This document shows positions 1 to 6,763 of a stretch of DNA of 12,050 bases, one piece after another; the first letter of the stretch is position 1; each line of letters opens with the position of its first letter. The translations under genes were made by a program, and so were the position numbers. Origin of the DNA: HGM04593 sp964485215 (GTDB lineage Bacteria; Bacteroidota; Bacteroidia; Bacteroidales; Bacteroidaceae). The stretch covers positions 1 to 12,050 of the forward strand of contig CAZAIM010000079.1 in the NCBI GenBank assembly GCA_964485215.1. Direction: 5' to 3'. Under the pieces are notes generated by a model. That model saw nothing but the letters and a program-made list of their open reading frames with translations. It was not told the DNA's origin and did no database searches.

Positions 1-51
1 AGCATCTGCCTTACAAGCAGAGGGTCGGCGGTTCGAATCCGTCAACGTCCA
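1..51 (+). tRNA. tRNA-Val (anticodon TAC), 5' part outside window
   Basis: This is the 3' portion of a tRNA; the acceptor 5' strand and most of the D-arm lie before the window. The anticodon stem is TCTGC (5-9) with GCAGA (17-21), and the seven-base loop CTTACAA (10-16) places TAC at 12-14, which reads valine GUA codons. The variable loop is followed by a T-arm GGCGG-TTCGAAT-CCGTC (27-43, one G-T pair), the acceptor 3' strand AACGTCC (44-50) and discriminator A51. CCA is not encoded (CAG follows), so it would be added by the CCA-adding enzyme. A terminator follows within about ten bases. Confidence 0.93.
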
Positions 52-61
52 CAGATGACAG

Positions 62-90
62 ACCTGCGCCGAGCGTGGGTTTTTTTGTTT
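62..90 (+). terminator. Rho-independent terminator after tRNA-Val
   Basis: An 8-bp stem (62-69 with 73-80, including two G-T wobbles) with a three-base CGA loop runs straight into T80-T86, then GTTT. It lies ten bases after the tRNA end, so it should end the tRNA transcript and insulate purB from it. Confidence 0.82.
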
Positions 91-161
91 AGATGCTCTT
101 TAGTCTTGCCTGTTGTTCCGCGACAATAGAAGGCGCGATGCCGCCTGTTTCGGCTTCAGGC

Positions 162-192
162 TTTGAAGCGTAGTGATAAATGTTTATTTTTG
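162..192 (+). promoter_or_regulatory. Predicted Bacteroidota-type promoter for purB operon
   Basis: TTTG at 162-165 is followed after 19 bases by TATTTTTG at 185-192. This matches the known Bacteroides consensus (-33 TTTG, -7 TAnnTTTG) in both boxes and in spacing. Transcription would start near position 199-200, leaving a leader of about 70 bases before the purB ATG. The call rests on motif match and position only. No purine riboswitch fold was recognised in the 91-271 interval. Confidence 0.55.
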
Positions 193-271
193 ATAAACTT
201 TATGTGCGATTTGAGTGTTTGTGGTTAAAAAGTGCTATTTTTGTATTTCAAAACATTTATATATAGGAAAT

Positions 272-1618
272 ATGGACTTGAATATTCTTACAGCAATTTC
301 TCCAATTGACGGCCGTTATAGAGGCAAGACTGATGCTCTTGCTGCCTATTTCTCGGAGTACGCTCTAATTAAGTATCGTGTTTTTGTAGAGATTGAGTAC
401 TTCATTGCGCTTTCAGAACTTCCGATACCTCAGCTTGCGGCTCTTGATAAAGGGCTTTTCCCAAGACTTCGCGAGATATACAAGAACTTCAGTGCAGCCG
501 ATGCAGCAAGGGTAAAGGAGATAGAGAGAGTTACCAATCATGATGTCAAGGCCGTAGAGTATTTCATAAAGGAACAGTTTGATGTTATTGGTGGCCTTGA
601 CGCTTTCAAGGAGTTCATACATTTTGGCCTGACCTCACAGGATATAAACAATACTTCCGTTCCCTGTTCCATCAAGGATGCCTTGAACGAGGTTTACTAT
701 CCGGCTATTGAGGAACTTGTCGCTCAACTCAGAGAGTATGCCGATGCCTGGAAGGATATTCCAATGCTTGCACGCACTCATGGTCAGCCAGCGTCTCCAA
801 CGCGTCTCGGGAAAGAGGTCATGGTGTTCGTGTACCGTCTTGAGACACAGCTTGCCGAGTTGAAAAAATGTGTGATATCGGCCAAGTTCGGCGGTGCGAC
901 AGGTAATTTTAACGCTCACAGGGTCGCTTATCCTTCTATCGACTGGAAGTGCTTTGCAAATGGTTTTGTGGAAAACAGCCTCGGTCTGAAACGTGAAGAA
1001 TATACAACACAGATATCCAATTATGATAACCTTGCCGCGCTTTTCGATGCAATGCGTCGCATAAACATAATAATAATGGATATGGACAAGGACTTCTGGC
1101 AATATATATCCAATGAGTTCTTCAAACAGAAAATCAAGGCCGGCGAGGTTGGTTCAAGTGCTATGCCGCACAAGGTGAATCCGATAGACTTTGAAAACAG
1201 TGAAGGCAACTTGGGCATAGCAAATGCAATTCTTGACCATCTGTCAATGAAGTTGCCTATTTCGCGTTTGCAGCGCGACCTTACCGATTCAACAGTGCTG
1301 CGCAATGTGGGTGTTCCTATGGGGCATATGATGATTGCAATAAAGAGTTCGCTTGTAGGTTTGCGTAAGCTTCTGCTTAATGAAAAGGCGATATATGATG
1401 AACTGGACAATTGCTGGAGCGTGTGTGCCGAAGGTATACAGACAATATTGCGTCGTGAGGCTTACCCCAACCCGTATGAGGCGTTGAAGGCTTTGACACG
1501 CACCAATGAAGGTATAAACAGGGATACACTGCTTCGCTTTATCGACAGCCTGGAGGTTTCGGACAGCGTGAAGGATGAACTGCGCGCAATAACACCGCAT
1601 TCATATACCGGTTTATAA
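272..1618 (+). CDS. purB: Adenylosuccinate lyase PurB
   Basis: PurB cleaves SAICAR to AICAR and adenylosuccinate to AMP, each with release of fumarate, so it acts twice in purine synthesis; it is a cytosolic homotetramer. The product is 448 residues, the usual length for the Bacteroides/E. coli-type enzyme. The N-terminus MDLNILTAISPIDGRYRGKT is typical of PurB. Visible motifs are HFGLTSQDINN (from H117), THGQPASPT with the catalytic-region His170, and the fumarate-lyase signature GSSAMPHKVNP at residues 294-304 on the flexible catalytic loop. The reading frame stays open back to a GTG at 215, but those 19 extra residues do not resemble the family, so ATG 272 is chosen. It has no clear Shine-Dalgarno, only an A/T-rich leader. 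The next gene starts 40 bases downstream with no terminator between, which suggests one transcript through asnS. Confidence 0.97.
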   Translation: MDLNILTAISPIDGRYRGKTDALAAYFSEYALIKYRVFVEIEYFIALSELPIPQLAALDKGLFPRLREIYKNFSAADAARVKEIERVTNHDVKAVEYFIKEQFDVIGGLDAFKEFIHFGLTSQDINNTSVPCSIKDALNEVYYPAIEELVAQLREYADAWKDIPMLARTHGQPASPTRLGKEVMVFVYRLETQLAELKKCVISAKFGGATGNFNAHRVAYPSIDWKCFANGFVENSLGLKREEYTTQISNYDNLAALFDAMRRINIIIMDMDKDFWQYISNEFFKQKIKAGEVGSSAMPHKVNPIDFENSEGNLGIANAILDHLSMKLPISRLQRDLTDSTVLRNVGVPMGHMMIAIKSSLVGLRKLLLNEKAIYDELDNCWSVCAEGIQTILRREAYPNPYEALKALTRTNEGINRDTLLRFIDSLEVSDSVKDELRAITPHSYTGL

Positions 1619-1658
1619 GAATATAATTTGGACCGTGAGGTTCGTAAAATATTTATAG

Positions 1659-2867
1659 ATGAGTGATTATAAGGAAAGACGCTCGGATGGATTTTCTCCG
1701 AGAGGTAAGAGAGAGAGGGTTTCTTTTAACCCGAATTTCGGAAGTGACAATAAACTGAAATCGCGTCCGCGCTTTAACAAGAACGGCGATGAACGCCAGC
1801 GGATGAATGGCGGCAATGAAGATTTTGGCCGTGCAAAACAGTTTACATTCAAGAACCGTGGCTCGAATTTCAATGATGGCGAGACGTTCCGCCAAAGCCG
1901 TTCAGGTGGCGAATTCAAGCCGCGTTACGGCTCCGTTTCAAACCAGTACGGTTCCCGACAAGGCTTCCGCTCCAATAGCGGTTTCTCTCATAATGAGAAA
2001 GCGTATGGAACAAGACCGTATTCAGGCAATCAGGCAGAACGCCGTCCGGCCTACAGCAATAACGGCAATCGTAGGGGTGCTTATGACCCAAATGCAAAAT
2101 ACAGCAACAAGAAGCGCGCGGCATATCGTGAGGCTACAATAGACCCGAATGCGCCTTTAAGGCTGAATAAATATCTTTCAAACGCCGGAATGTGCTCTCG
2201 CCGTGAGGCCGACAATTATATAACAGCCGGCTTGGTTACAGTCAACGGTGTTGTCGTTACTGAACTTGGAACGAAGGTTATGCCGACAGACGACGTTCGT
2301 TTCAATAACGAGCGTATAAACCCGGAGCGTAAGGTTTACGTGCTGCTTAATAAGCCAAAGGATTGCGTTACAACTGTCGATGACCCTCAGGAGCGCAAGA
2401 CTGTAATAGACTGTTTGCGCGGAATAGGTAAGGAGCGTATATATCCCGTGGGACGTCTCGACCGCAATACAACCGGTGTGCTCCTTCTCACTAACGATGG
2501 CGACTTGGCATCAAAGCTTACGCATCCGAAATTCATGAAAAAGAAAATATACCACGTTACTTGTGACAAGAACGTTGCTATGTCCGATATGGATATGCTC
2601 GTGAACGGAATTGAGCTTGAGGACGGGCCTGTATATGCCGACGAGGTTACATATGTGAATGATGCCGACCGCTCTCAGATTGGTATCGAGATTCACTCAG
2701 GCAAGAACCGTATCGTGCGCCGTATGCTCGAGCATCTTGGCTATCGTGTGAACAAACTCGACCGCGTGTTGTTTGCAGGTCTTACCAAAAAGAATCTCAG
2801 ACGTGGCGATTGGCGTTACCTTACAGAAAAAGAGGTGAACATGTTGCGTATGGGTGCGTATGAATAG
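1659..2867 (+). CDS. rluB: RluB/RsuA-family rRNA pseudouridine synthase with long disordered N-terminal tail
   Basis: This family converts a specific uridine in rRNA to pseudouridine; RluB acts on 23S rRNA and RsuA on 16S rRNA. The 402-residue product has three parts. Residues 1-165 are low complexity, rich in Arg, Asn, Gly, Ser, Tyr and Phe, and presumably disordered. Residues about 168-215 form an S4 RNA-binding domain (LRLNKYLSNAGMCSRREAD). Residues about 225-395 form the catalytic domain, with GRLDRNTTG carrying catalytic Asp268, the block LLLTNDGDLASKLTHP, and the late motif GKNRIVRRMLEHLGY (348-362). The core alone would be about 235 residues, close to E. coli RsuA and shorter than RluB, so the tail is an addition. 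Similar basic extensions are known on Bacteroidota homologues. It sits between purB and asnS, 40 and 39 bases away, with no terminator. The family assignment is firm. Whether its target is 23S (RluB-like) or 16S is inferred. Confidence 0.9.
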   Translation: MSDYKERRSDGFSPRGKRERVSFNPNFGSDNKLKSRPRFNKNGDERQRMNGGNEDFGRAKQFTFKNRGSNFNDGETFRQSRSGGEFKPRYGSVSNQYGSRQGFRSNSGFSHNEKAYGTRPYSGNQAERRPAYSNNGNRRGAYDPNAKYSNKKRAAYREATIDPNAPLRLNKYLSNAGMCSRREADNYITAGLVTVNGVVVTELGTKVMPTDDVRFNNERINPERKVYVLLNKPKDCVTTVDDPQERKTVIDCLRGIGKERIYPVGRLDRNTTGVLLLTNDGDLASKLTHPKFMKKKIYHVTCDKNVAMSDMDMLVNGIELEDGPVYADEVTYVNDADRSQIGIEIHSGKNRIVRRMLEHLGYRVNKLDRVLFAGLTKKNLRRGDWRYLTEKEVNMLRMGAYE

Positions 2868-2906
2868 TTAATGGATAAAGGGTTACTCCTTTAATAATAG
2901 ACAATA

Positions 2907-4310
2907 ATGAAAACGATAAAGCGAACAAGAATATCGGACCTACTCAAGAGCAAGGAGGCCGGTATCGAGGTGAATGTGAGAGGTTGGGTAAGAACCCGCC
3001 GCAGTAGCAAACAGGTTGCTTTTGTGGCACTCAACGACGGTTCAACAATCAACAACGTTCAGGTTGTTGTCGATGTTGACAAGTTTGATGAGGAGCTTTT
3101 GAAGCAATTTACAACCGGTGCCTGTCTTAGTGTGAACGGTATATTGGTTGAGTCTATCGGTGGCGGCCAATCCGTTGAGATACAGGCGACAGAAATTGAA
3201 CTTCTCGGTGCTTGTGACAACACTTATCCTTTGCAGAAGAAAGGCCAGACAATGGAATTTATGCGCACAGTGGCTCATCTCCGTCCACGTACAAATACCT
3301 TCGGTGCTGTATTCCGCATACGTCACAATATGGCTTATGCCATTCATAAATTCTTTCACGATAAGGGGTTCTACTATTTCCACACTCCTATTATCACAGC
3401 ATCGGATTGTGAGGGTGCAGGCCAGATGTTCCAGGTTACAACAATGAATCTCTATGACTTGAAGAAGGACGAGAACGGAAGCATAAGGTATGACGATGAT
3501 TTCTTCGGAAAACAGGCGAGCCTTACTGTCTCTGGTCAGCTTGAGGGTGAGTTGGCTGCGACCGCACTTGGTGCAATATATACCTTCGGCCCGACATTCC
3601 GTGCAGAAAACTCAAACACTCCACGCCATTTGGCTGAGTTCTGGATGATAGAGCCAGAGGTCGCATTCAATGATATTGTCGATAATATGGAACTGGCCGA
3701 GGAGTTCATAAAATATTGCGTTCAGTGGGCTCTCGACAACTGTATGGAGGATATCACTTTCCTCAATAATATGATTGACAAGGAACTCATAGAGCGTTTG
3801 CGCTCTATCGTAAGCACCGAATTTGTGCGTTTGAGTTATACCGATGGTATAAAGATTCTGGAGGATGCTGTTGCTGCCGGTCACAAGTTCGAGTTCCCTG
3901 TATACTGGGGTGTCGATTTGGCTTCGGAGCATGAGCGTTATCTGGTGGAGACTCACTTCAAACGTCCGGTTATCCTCACTGATTACCCCAAGGAAATTAA
4001 GGCGTTCTACATGAAGCAGAATGAGGACGGAAAGACTGTCCGCGCCATGGATGTCCTTTTCCCGAAGATTGGTGAGATTATTGGCGGTTCTGAGCGTGAG
4101 GCTGACTATGATAAGCTTCTTGCGCGAATACAGGAGATGAACATACCGATGAAGGATATGTGGTGGTATCTCGATACCCGCCGTTATGGCTCTTGTCCGC
4201 ACTCGGGCTTTGGTTTGGGTTTTGAGCGTCTTCTGTTGTTTGTGACAGGTATGTCAAACATACGTGATGTGATACCTTTCCCACGAACTCCGAATAATGC
4301 AGAGTTCTGA
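2907..4310 (+). CDS. asnS: Asparagine--tRNA ligase (class II)
   Basis: AsnRS charges tRNA-Asn with asparagine using ATP in the cytosol. The 467-residue length is normal for bacterial AsnRS. An N-terminal OB-fold anticodon-binding domain spans about residues 18-105, with VRGWVRTRRSSKQVAFVALNDG (from V24) characteristic. The conserved linker HLRPRTN lies at 124-130. In the class II catalytic core, motif 1 ends near Pro161, motif 2 is FRAENSNTPRHLAEFWMIEPE from F231 with ATP-contacting Arg232, and motif 3 is GFGLGFERLL at 434-443 with Arg441. The FRAENSNTPRHLAEFWMIEPE wording separates AsnRS from AspRS. It follows the pseudouridine synthase gene by 39 bases and is closed by a strong terminator, so it looks like the last gene of the purB transcript. 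Confidence 0.97.
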   Translation: MKTIKRTRISDLLKSKEAGIEVNVRGWVRTRRSSKQVAFVALNDGSTINNVQVVVDVDKFDEELLKQFTTGACLSVNGILVESIGGGQSVEIQATEIELLGACDNTYPLQKKGQTMEFMRTVAHLRPRTNTFGAVFRIRHNMAYAIHKFFHDKGFYYFHTPIITASDCEGAGQMFQVTTMNLYDLKKDENGSIRYDDDFFGKQASLTVSGQLEGELAATALGAIYTFGPTFRAENSNTPRHLAEFWMIEPEVAFNDIVDNMELAEEFIKYCVQWALDNCMEDITFLNNMIDKELIERLRSIVSTEFVRLSYTDGIKILEDAVAAGHKFEFPVYWGVDLASEHERYLVETHFKRPVILTDYPKEIKAFYMKQNEDGKTVRAMDVLFPKIGEIIGGSEREADYDKLLARIQEMNIPMKDMWWYLDTRRYGSCPHSGFGLGFERLLLFVTGMSNIRDVIPFPRTPNNAEF

Positions 4311-4346
4311 TATCTGTGGAAGTGGCTAAGAATATTTTTTATCCTG

Positions 4347-4380
4347 AACAAAAAGATGGCGAAAAGCCATCTTTTTGTTT
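4347..4380 (+). terminator. Rho-independent terminator after asnS
   Basis: A perfect 14-bp stem pairs 4347-4360 with 4366-4379 around the five-base loop GAAAA. The G/C core GATGGC/GCCATC is flanked by an A-run on the left and a T-run (4372-4376) on the right. This symmetry lets it work as an intrinsic terminator on either strand. It lies 36 bases after the asnS stop and separates that operon from manC. Confidence 0.9.
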
Positions 4381-4470
4381 GCCGTATTGCGAAATAAACT
4401 TAAAACAGTTTTTTATCTGCAATAAAAATATTATACTCGCGTTATCTTACTAAAGGCTGACAACAGGACT

Positions 4471-5556
4471 ATGGACAATAACCGTTATTGTGTGATTATG
4501 GCAGGCGGGCAGGGTACCCGCCTTTGGCCAATGAGCCGCAAGGCTTACCCTAAACAGTTTCAGGACTTACTCGGCTGTGGCAGAACGCTGCTGCAGCAGA
4601 CCTATGACCGTTATTGCCGCATTATCCCCAAGCAGAATATAATAATATCTACCCACATTGATTATACCGACATCGTGCGTGAACAGTTGCCCGATGTCCC
4701 GGCGTGTCAGGTCATACACGAACCTGCATTCCGTGGTACGGCACCGAGTATTGCCAATCTGGCCTGTCATATACGTACCATAAACCCAAATGCCAATATA
4801 GTTGTGGCTCAGAGCGACCAGCTGATTCTCGATGAGGATAAATTTTCCGATACAGTCAGCAAAGGGCTTGACTTTGTAGCCGACAACAACAAACTGGTTG
4901 TTATTGGAATCAAACCGACATGCCCCGAGACCAGATATGGATATATACAGGTCGAAGGAGCCGAAAGCGGGACGCCTTTCTACAAGGTCAGGACCTTTAC
5001 GGAGAAGCCGGCATTGGAGTTTGCGAAGGTGTTTGTGGAGAGTGGTGAGTTTTATTGGAATTCGGGCCTTTATATATGGAATGTGCAGTCTATAATATCG
5101 ACGCTTACGGAGCATCTGCCCGATATGATGCGCCAGCTCGAGGAGATTTATCGCGAAATACCCGACCGCGATAAACGCCGTAGGCGCGGGTATGAAATAT
5201 ATACTTCGTTTCCTAATGCATCTATTGATGCAAGTGTTATGGAGCGGGCCGACAATGTGTATGTTGTTGTCGGTGAGTTCGGTTGGGCCGATATCGGTAC
5301 TTGGGATACTCTCTATACTGTCATGCCGAAAAATGATGCAGGGAATGTTCTTCCGGCCAATGATGTTCTTGTATACGACAGCTGTAATAATGTTGCAATG
5401 ATGCCTAAGGGTAAGCTGTTGGTTCTGCAGGGTGTAGACGAACTTCTTGTCGTCGATTCAGACGATGTGCTTATGATTTGCCGTAAGGGGCACGAAAAGG
5501 AGATAAGGAAAATTCTGAACGATGCAAAGATGAGGGTCGGAGAGGATATTGCATAG
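4471..5556 (+). CDS. manC: Mannose-1-phosphate guanylyltransferase (GDP-mannose pyrophosphorylase)
   Basis: The enzyme makes GDP-mannose from mannose-1-phosphate and GTP, supplying mannose and GDP-fucose for glycans and surface polysaccharides. It is a 361-residue nucleotidyltransferase (GT-A-like fold) without the C-terminal phosphomannose isomerase cupin of long bifunctional ManC proteins. Residues 12-30 carry the signature GGQGTRLWPMSRKAYPKQF. Later family motifs are FTEKP (176-180), EFYWNSGLYIW (193-203) and GWADIGTW (271-278). The Mg-binding aspartate is probably D116 in AQSDQLI, where PADHxI or PSDHxI is more usual, and RGTAPSI (89-95) replaces the common RNTAPxI. These are natural-looking variations, noted separately. 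The gene has terminators on both sides and no sugar-pathway neighbours, so it is probably transcribed alone. ATG 4471 is chosen because the signature follows directly. No convincing TAnnTTTG box was found in 4381-4470. Confidence 0.94.
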   Translation: MDNNRYCVIMAGGQGTRLWPMSRKAYPKQFQDLLGCGRTLLQQTYDRYCRIIPKQNIIISTHIDYTDIVREQLPDVPACQVIHEPAFRGTAPSIANLACHIRTINPNANIVVAQSDQLILDEDKFSDTVSKGLDFVADNNKLVVIGIKPTCPETRYGYIQVEGAESGTPFYKVRTFTEKPALEFAKVFVESGEFYWNSGLYIWNVQSIISTLTEHLPDMMRQLEEIYREIPDRDKRRRRGYEIYTSFPNASIDASVMERADNVYVVVGEFGWADIGTWDTLYTVMPKNDAGNVLPANDVLVYDSCNNVAMMPKGKLLVLQGVDELLVVDSDDVLMICRKGHEKEIRKILNDAKMRVGEDIA

Positions 5557-5566
5557 AAAAATGCTT

Positions 5567-5599
5567 GATAGGGGTAGCTGTGAAAAAGTTACCCCTATT
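5567..5599. terminator. Shared hairpin between convergent manC and lytic transglycosylase genes
   Basis: A 13-bp stem pairs 5567-5579 with 5587-5599, with G-T wobbles at 5567/5599 and 5577/5589. The GGGGTA/TACCCC core is strong and the loop is the seven bases 5580-5586. The right arm contains the stop codon of the minus-strand gene (complement of 5595-5597). On the minus strand, T-rich sequence follows (complement of AAAAAT near 5557-5562). On the plus strand only a weak TTCTATT follows. It lies ten bases after the manC stop and can plausibly terminate both genes. Confidence 0.65.
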
Positions 5600-6578
5600 C
5601 TATTACCCAATCGGCATTATGTGCCTTTGTCTTCATCGGGTCATAGTGCAAGTCTTTGCTGTCGGGTATATTTACCTTGTAGCTCTTCCTGCTCTTGTTT
5701 GTCAGCGCGGAACCTCTAATCCAGGGGTTAGCTTCGCGTAGCTGCAGATATGTCAACCCGTGTTTCTTGGCAAAGTCGGCCCAAGAGTGGATGCTGCCGC
5801 TAACAATAACGCTCTTGTATGGTATTACCGGGTAGAGGTCGCTGCTGTGTAGTATAAACCCGTAGTCCGAAGGCTTGGCGAAGATGGTCTTGGCTGCAAG
5901 CAGGCGGAAGATATATCTTGATGTCTCGGGGAGCAGCACAAGGTCTATTGCCTTGTTCTGTTTCTGTGCTTCTATGCGTTTCTTCACATTTGCCCGGCCT
6001 GTATTGTAGCTTGCAGCAACGGTTAGCCAGTCACCGTATTCCTTATATGAATCCTTCAGGTATCTGCAGGCAGCGCGCGTCGCCTTTTCGATGTTGAACC
6101 TCTCGTCTACCTCTTTGTTTACCTCAAGTCCATACTCTTTTCCGGTGCCCTCGAGAAATTGCCACAATCCACCTGCACCGGCCGGTGAACGTGCCTCAAT
6201 GTCGCCATTGCTTTCTATTATCATAAGGTACTTGAAGTCTTCGGGAATGCCACACTCCTTCAATATCGGCTCTATGATGGGGAATAGCCTGTTGGCCCGC
6301 TTGATTTGCAATGTGGTGTTTATGTGCGAGTAGCTGAATGCCAGCATCTCCCTGTCCATCCGCTCCCTGCGGTCTTGCGCTGTAAGGTCTATCTTATCGC
6401 CTGCAAATGTTACCTCTTTGGGAACTTCTGGCATTACAATGTTATATTGTCCGCTTCTCTGTATGACGGTGCTGTCGGCAGGAGAACTCTCCTTAGGCGT
6501 TGACGCGCTTGACAGAACTATTATGATTGCAGGCAGCAACAGTGCCAGTGTCGATGGAAATATGTATCTTCTCTTCAT
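5595..6578 (-). CDS. mltD: Secreted MltD-like lytic transglycosylase (SLT domain plus degenerate LysM)
   Basis: Lytic transglycosylases cut the MurNAc-GlcNAc bond of peptidoglycan, giving 1,6-anhydro-MurNAc ends, during wall turnover and expansion. The 327-residue product starts with a signal peptide (MKRR, then a hydrophobic stretch to about residue 22, likely cleavage after A25). There is no lipobox cysteine, so it is probably periplasmic and soluble, unlike E. coli MltD. The SLT domain spans about 95-230: catalytic Glu122 in LMIIESNGD, then AGAGGLWQF (133-141) and AASYNTG (188-194). Residues about 253-305 (VIVSGSIHSWADFAKKHGLT, then LREANPWIRG) resemble one degenerate LysM peptidoglycan-binding repeat. 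The family usually shows one or more LysM repeats, so this is a short member. The gene converges on manC and diverges from the methyltransferase gene, and appears to be transcribed alone. The subfamily name is inferred from domain order. Confidence 0.88.
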   Translation of the reverse strand: MKRRYIFPSTLALLLPAIIIVLSSASTPKESSPADSTVIQRSGQYNIVMPEVPKEVTFAGDKIDLTAQDRRERMDREMLAFSYSHINTTLQIKRANRLFPIIEPILKECGIPEDFKYLMIIESNGDIEARSPAGAGGLWQFLEGTGKEYGLEVNKEVDERFNIEKATRAACRYLKDSYKEYGDWLTVAASYNTGRANVKKRIEAQKQNKAIDLVLLPETSRYIFRLLAAKTIFAKPSDYGFILHSSDLYPVIPYKSVIVSGSIHSWADFAKKHGLTYLQLREANPWIRGSALTNKSRKSYKVNIPDSKDLHYDPMKTKAHNADWVIE

Positions 6579-6607
6579 TTGCAGTGTCCGTTAATGTTAT
6601 GTGGCTG

Positions 6608-6639
6608 CAAAAGTAGTGCTTTAAACGTCAAATATCAAG
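6608..6639 (-). promoter_or_regulatory. Predicted Bacteroidota-type promoter for the lytic transglycosylase gene
   Basis: Read on the minus strand, TACTTTTG (complement of 6608-6615) matches the -7 consensus TAnnTTTG exactly. CTTG (complement of 6636-6639) lies 20 bases upstream and matches three of the four -33 bases. Transcription would start near 6600, giving a leader of about 20 bases before the ATG at 6578. The call is by motif and position only. For the diverging plus-strand gene I see just a weak candidate (TTG at 6648-6650 and TTCCTTTG at 6671-6678). Confidence 0.5.
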
Positions 6640-6763
6640 TTCTTTTGTTGATTCGCATCGCTTTTTTTTGTTCCTTTGTAAAATATTTGAAGTTCATAGG
6701 TAAGGTGCCCGCAGTTGTCGCTAGCCCATAGCCTAAGAACAGAATTGATTTATTGACATTTAT

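Noticed and set aside
1..51. tRNA 3' end as an integration (attachment) site
   Set aside because: The genes that follow are core housekeeping genes, no integrase is present, and I saw no direct repeat of the tRNA 3' end elsewhere in the window.
215..271. Upstream GTG start giving purB 19 extra residues
   Set aside because: The extra residues (Cys/Phe/Lys-rich) do not match PurB, whose typical N-terminus begins at ATG 272. The predicted transcription start near 199 would also leave almost no leader.
635..1102. Long minus-strand open frames opposite purB, asnS (3612-4202) and manC (4567-5115)
   Set aside because: They are antisense shadows of well-identified genes, with no family resemblance and no promoter or start context of their own.
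1807..2142. Plus-strand open frame in another frame inside the tail of the pseudouridine synthase
   Set aside because: It is an out-of-frame reading of low-complexity Arg/Asn/Gly codons. The annotated frame continues without a break into the S4 and catalytic domains.
2876..2893. 6-bp hairpin (TAAAGG/CCTTTA) between the pseudouridine synthase gene and asnS
   Set aside because: The stem is short and A/T-rich, no T-run follows, and it resembles no known leader. It is too weak to call a terminator or attenuator.
6643..6678. Possible plus-strand promoter for the methyltransferase gene (TTG, 20 bases, TTCCTTTG)
   Set aside because: The -7 box lacks the conserved A and the region is T-rich, so chance matches are likely. 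It is not listed as a feature.
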